64,000 nt of DNA from Streptomyces sp. NBC_00370 (GTDB lineage Bacteria > Actinomycetota > Actinomycetes > Streptomycetales > Streptomycetaceae), in NCBI RefSeq assembly GCF_036084755.1, contig NZ_CP107968.1:62001-126000 (forward strand), written 5' to 3'. Each line of letters begins with the position of its first letter. Within the stretch, counting starts at the first letter, position 1. Shown here piece after piece: positions 61,856 through 64,000 of this stretch. The position numbers and the translations under genes are program-made. The notes below the pieces were generated by a model. It saw only the letters and a program-made list of their open reading frames with translations. It was not told the origin of the DNA and searched no databases.

Positions 61856-63253
61856 TCAGGACCGGATGCCGTCCCGTGTCGTCGTTTCCTGGAAGAAGGC
61901 GCGCAGAGGCTCCTGAATGGCCTGTGCACAGCTGCCGCAGTCGGCTGCGGCGTCGAGACGTGGGGCGAGGTCCTCGGTGTCATGGGGAGTGAGGACGAGC
62001 CAGCGCAGAACGACCTGCCGCACGATCAGTCTCAGCTCACGTAGCTCAGTCTGCCTTTCACCCTCATTCTGCTCTTTGAGCAGGTCTCCGTGTACGTACC
62101 GGGATCGTGCGTTGTACGCGTCCCGTACTGCTCTCGTGACGGGCTCGCGCAGGACGGAGGGGAACAGAGTGGCCGTGCGAGTCTGCATCTTCTTGCTGAT
62201 GCCGTCGTGGTTGTCGTTGGGGCTGGCTATCAGGGCTTCCAGAGCGATGACGTAGTCCAGGTGCAGCTCGTCCATCTCCTGCTCCCGTACTTCGTTGTCG
62301 CTGGTGGTGCGCTGGTAGGCCTGCAGCAGGTGTCGGGCGGCCCGTTCAAGCCTTCGGGCACGTTTCCTGGGCAGATTGCGGCTGCTGGTCGCGCCGGCCA
62401 TGACGGCATCGATCCTGGCGGTTACGGCGGAGCAGAAAGCCTGCATCCGCGGCAGATCGGCCGGGGCGAGGTAGAAGCTCCCCGTCGTGCGGGCTTCGAA
62501 TTCGACCGGAGTCCCGTGGCGGCTTGCAACGGTGTCGATGGTGGTCGGTACGTCGTTTCGGTCCAGGTCGAAGTGCCGGCCGCGCTCGACTCTGAACACA
62601 GCATCGACGTGCAACAGGTCCTCGCTCCACAAGATGAGGGGGAGCAGAGCTCTCCAGTGGCGGGTTTCCGGCCGAGGACCGGCGGTCTCGAACCAGTGGG
62701 TCCCTCTGCGGTCCGGCATACGGTCAGGGTTCGGGGCATGGAGGAAAGGCGCACCGCTCAGAAGACCGAGGTCGAGCCCGCCCGGCTGCAAGCCGTGAAG
62801 CGCGGGCATGGGGCCCAGCTGCTTCAGTTCGTCGGTGGTGAAGGTCTGCAGGGTGTAGTGGCCCACCGGAACTCGTGCGCCTTCAGGGAGATCACCGGTC
62901 AGCAGCAGCCAGTCCTCGGCGCTCGGTGCCGACGCCGTACAGAAGGCAACGAAACTATCCGCGACCTCTTCCACCGGTACCGCCGCCCCTTGCGCGATCA
63001 GACGGGTCGCGTCGCCCAGCCCGGATGCACCCAGAACTACGGGCCATCGGGGCAGCCAGTCACCAGTGAGCTTCCCGTACAGGTCACGGTGCTCCGATAT
63101 CGGCGCCACCATGACCACCGCGTTGCTCAGGTCATCCCACTCCGGCCGCGCTGCAAGCGCTGCGTCGGTGACAGCCTGGGGAATGGAGGGGAGATGACGT
63201 GCCTGCTCAAGCCAGGCAAGTGCGGCTTGACGGAGCTGGGAGTTGTCTTCCAT
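61856..63253 (-). CDS. ApeA-type HEPN protein
   Basis: This 465-residue protein starts at the ATG at 63253, where codon bias begins (MEDNSQLRQAALAWLEQARH). The N-terminal 300 residues form an alpha/beta region (PILWSEDLLHVDAVFRVERG context: LLPLILWSEDLLHVDAVF). The C-terminal part resembles an ApeA-like HEPN domain: LDYVIALEALIASPNDNHDG, ISKKMQTRTATLFPS and then YNARSRYVHGDLL, which holds Rx4H (ARSRYVHG). HEPN proteins with this arrangement, such as ApeA, cut RNA in abortive defence. No partner is needed for single-gene ApeA systems. Function here is inferred from the C-terminal motif. Confidence 0.7.
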   Translation of the reverse strand: MEDNSQLRQAALAWLEQARHLPSIPQAVTDAALAARPEWDDLSNAVVMVAPISEHRDLYGKLTGDWLPRWPVVLGASGLGDATRLIAQGAAVPVEEVADSFVAFCTASAPSAEDWLLLTGDLPEGARVPVGHYTLQTFTTDELKQLGPMPALHGLQPGGLDLGLLSGAPFLHAPNPDRMPDRRGTHWFETAGPRPETRHWRALLPLILWSEDLLHVDAVFRVERGRHFDLDRNDVPTTIDTVASRHGTPVEFEARTTGSFYLAPADLPRMQAFCSAVTARIDAVMAGATSSRNLPRKRARRLERAARHLLQAYQRTTSDNEVREQEMDELHLDYVIALEALIASPNDNHDGISKKMQTRTATLFPSVLREPVTRAVRDAYNARSRYVHGDLLKEQNEGERQTELRELRLIVRQVVLRWLVLTPHDTEDLAPRLDAAADCGSCAQAIQEPLRAFFQETTTRDGIRS

Positions 63254-63344
63254 GCGGCACGAAAGTAGCGCACCCCACCGCCTGCCCCGCTCCTCGACAC
63301 ATCGCAGCACGCCGACCAGCTCCATCCAACCCGGAAACCCTGCG

Positions 63345-63486
63345 ACGCCATGCATTCCTGGTGTGGCGCCTCCCGATCGGCAATCGAACGGACGTACTGT
63401 CCGGGGCGGCGAACGACTTCCCCCAAGACCTACTGGACGCACAGCGCGAGCTGCACCAGACCGTGGCCGCGTACCGCGCCGAGTAG
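63345..63486 (+). pseudogene. Short gene fragment
   Basis: A plus frame (RRHAFLVWRLPIGNRTDVLS, then FPQDLLDAQRELHQTVAAYR) ends at TAG 63484. It has codon bias but no start and no recognised family. Confidence 0.3.
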
Positions 63487-63613
63487 CGGGTGCCGTCCTC
63501 GATGAGCAGTTCGACTCCCATCGTGGGCTGGTGCCACGCGCCGAAATCCCACTCCTCAGCCTCAGTGGACCGGTGTCCGCACGACTGTGCGTATAGGTAT
63601 CAAATGCCCGTCC

Positions 63614-63697
63614 AGGCAGGGCAAGTTCACCGAGGACCAGCGCGCCGCGCTGGCCGGCATCGGGCTGGAGTGGGCGGCAGAGGAAGGAGCGGCGTAA
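63614..63697 (+). pseudogene. Helicase-associated-domain C-terminal scrap
   Basis: A short plus frame (RQGKFTEDQRAALAGIGLEW, then AAEEGAA) ends at TAA 63695. It matches the end of the tryptophan-containing helicase-associated repeats found in large Streptomyces helicases. Nothing upstream continues it. Confidence 0.5.
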
Positions 63698-63829
63698 TGG
63701 TCCTCGCGCGACGAAGATCAGCGGGGGCAGGAAGCCGTGCGTGGCCACGCCCGCACCAGTGCCTTCGCGGAGGCGGAGCGGGTCATCTCGTTGGTGCTGG
63801 TCGATCCGCAGGTACAGCAGGCCGAGGCT

Positions 63830-63957
63830 CGCTGCGGGGCGGGCAGCCAGAGGGCTACTGCCACCGGCAGATGGTCGACGCAGTCCGCTACCTGATCGCG
63901 GGCGGTATCTCCTGGGCGGGCGATGCCCGCGGACTTCTGCCGCCGTCGATGGCCTGA
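63830..63957 (+). pseudogene. IS5-type transposase N-terminal remnant
   Basis: A plus frame (EGYCHRQMVDAVRYLIAGGI, then SW) matches the start of an IS5-type transposase. The next residues, normally RAMPADF, are found one frame over (RAMPADFCRR), so a frameshift breaks it. It stops at TGA 63955 near the window edge. Confidence 0.6.
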
Positions 63958-64000
63958 CCGGTAGCGGGGACGTTGGTGGAGGTCTTGATGCTCTGGGAGT

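Noticed and set aside
62090..63268. Plus-strand frame of 392 residues opposite the ApeA-like gene
   Set aside because: Antisense low-complexity frame; the minus strand has the HEPN motif and a consistent protein.

Overview
The window is GC-rich and uses GTG starts, 4-bp ATGA/GTGA gene overlaps and G/C-ending codons throughout. Together with actinobacterial families (AfsR-like NB-ARC/TPR, DUF1707, DUF6221, LamG plus Rhs pairs, a CU044_2847-type small protein), this points to Streptomyces or a close relative. The density of broken genes, transposase relics and conflict genes suggests an accessory region, perhaps a chromosome arm or large plasmid (inference). I saw no tRNA, rRNA or CRISPR array.

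Layout. 1-12.1 kb: an IS5-family element that runs off the left edge, then a polymorphic-toxin locus on the minus strand. That locus has a LamG/DNRLRE surface protein, a 2326-residue Rhs protein ending in a Hint domain and an HNH nuclease tip, and a DUF4265 protein in the immunity position. 12.4-13.6 kb: an IS630-family element with perfect ends and a TA duplication. 13.6-24.4 kb: small unknowns, a PASTA-type membrane protein, a frameshifted CoiA-like gene, a C39-type peptidase, pseudogenes (threonine dehydratase, thymidylate kinase, GNAT), a GmrSD-like DUF262 protein with a C-terminal RAMA-like domain, and a NUDIX hydrolase.

24.4-34.5 kb is the most interesting block. Two divergent operons share one roughly 210-bp control region. 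Leftward are a 60-residue two-helix membrane protein, an XRE-TPR regulator and an HEXXH protein. Rightward are a TIR-STAND-TPR protein, an unknown 191-residue protein and two further paralogues of the HEXXH protein, all overlapping or nearly so. The three paralogues share a zincin-like HEXXH...E pattern and several other motifs. I do not recognise this as a named system. It looks like an NLR-type conflict system that couples a TIR effector to a family of candidate metallopeptidases.

34.5-43.9 kb: degraded regulators and transposases, a VOC protein, an IS110 relic split by a complete group II intron, a membrane-anchored XRE regulator paired with a lipoprotein, and small membrane proteins. 44.4-53.8 kb is a second NTPase-rich conflict block. 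It has a trypsin-co-occurring small protein plus a trypsin-NACHT-HEAT protein, an NB-ARC-TPR protein, and an LRR-Roc gene cut off at a rearrangement scar. 53.8-64 kb: gene fragments, an ArsR-DUF1707 pair, an AlbA_2 protein, two proteins with HEPN-type Rx4H motifs, and transposase fragments at the right edge.

Taken together, the window stacks several independent defence or competition modules (Rhs toxin, GmrSD-like nuclease, TIR system, trypsin-NACHT system, HEPN proteins) among mobile-element debris.
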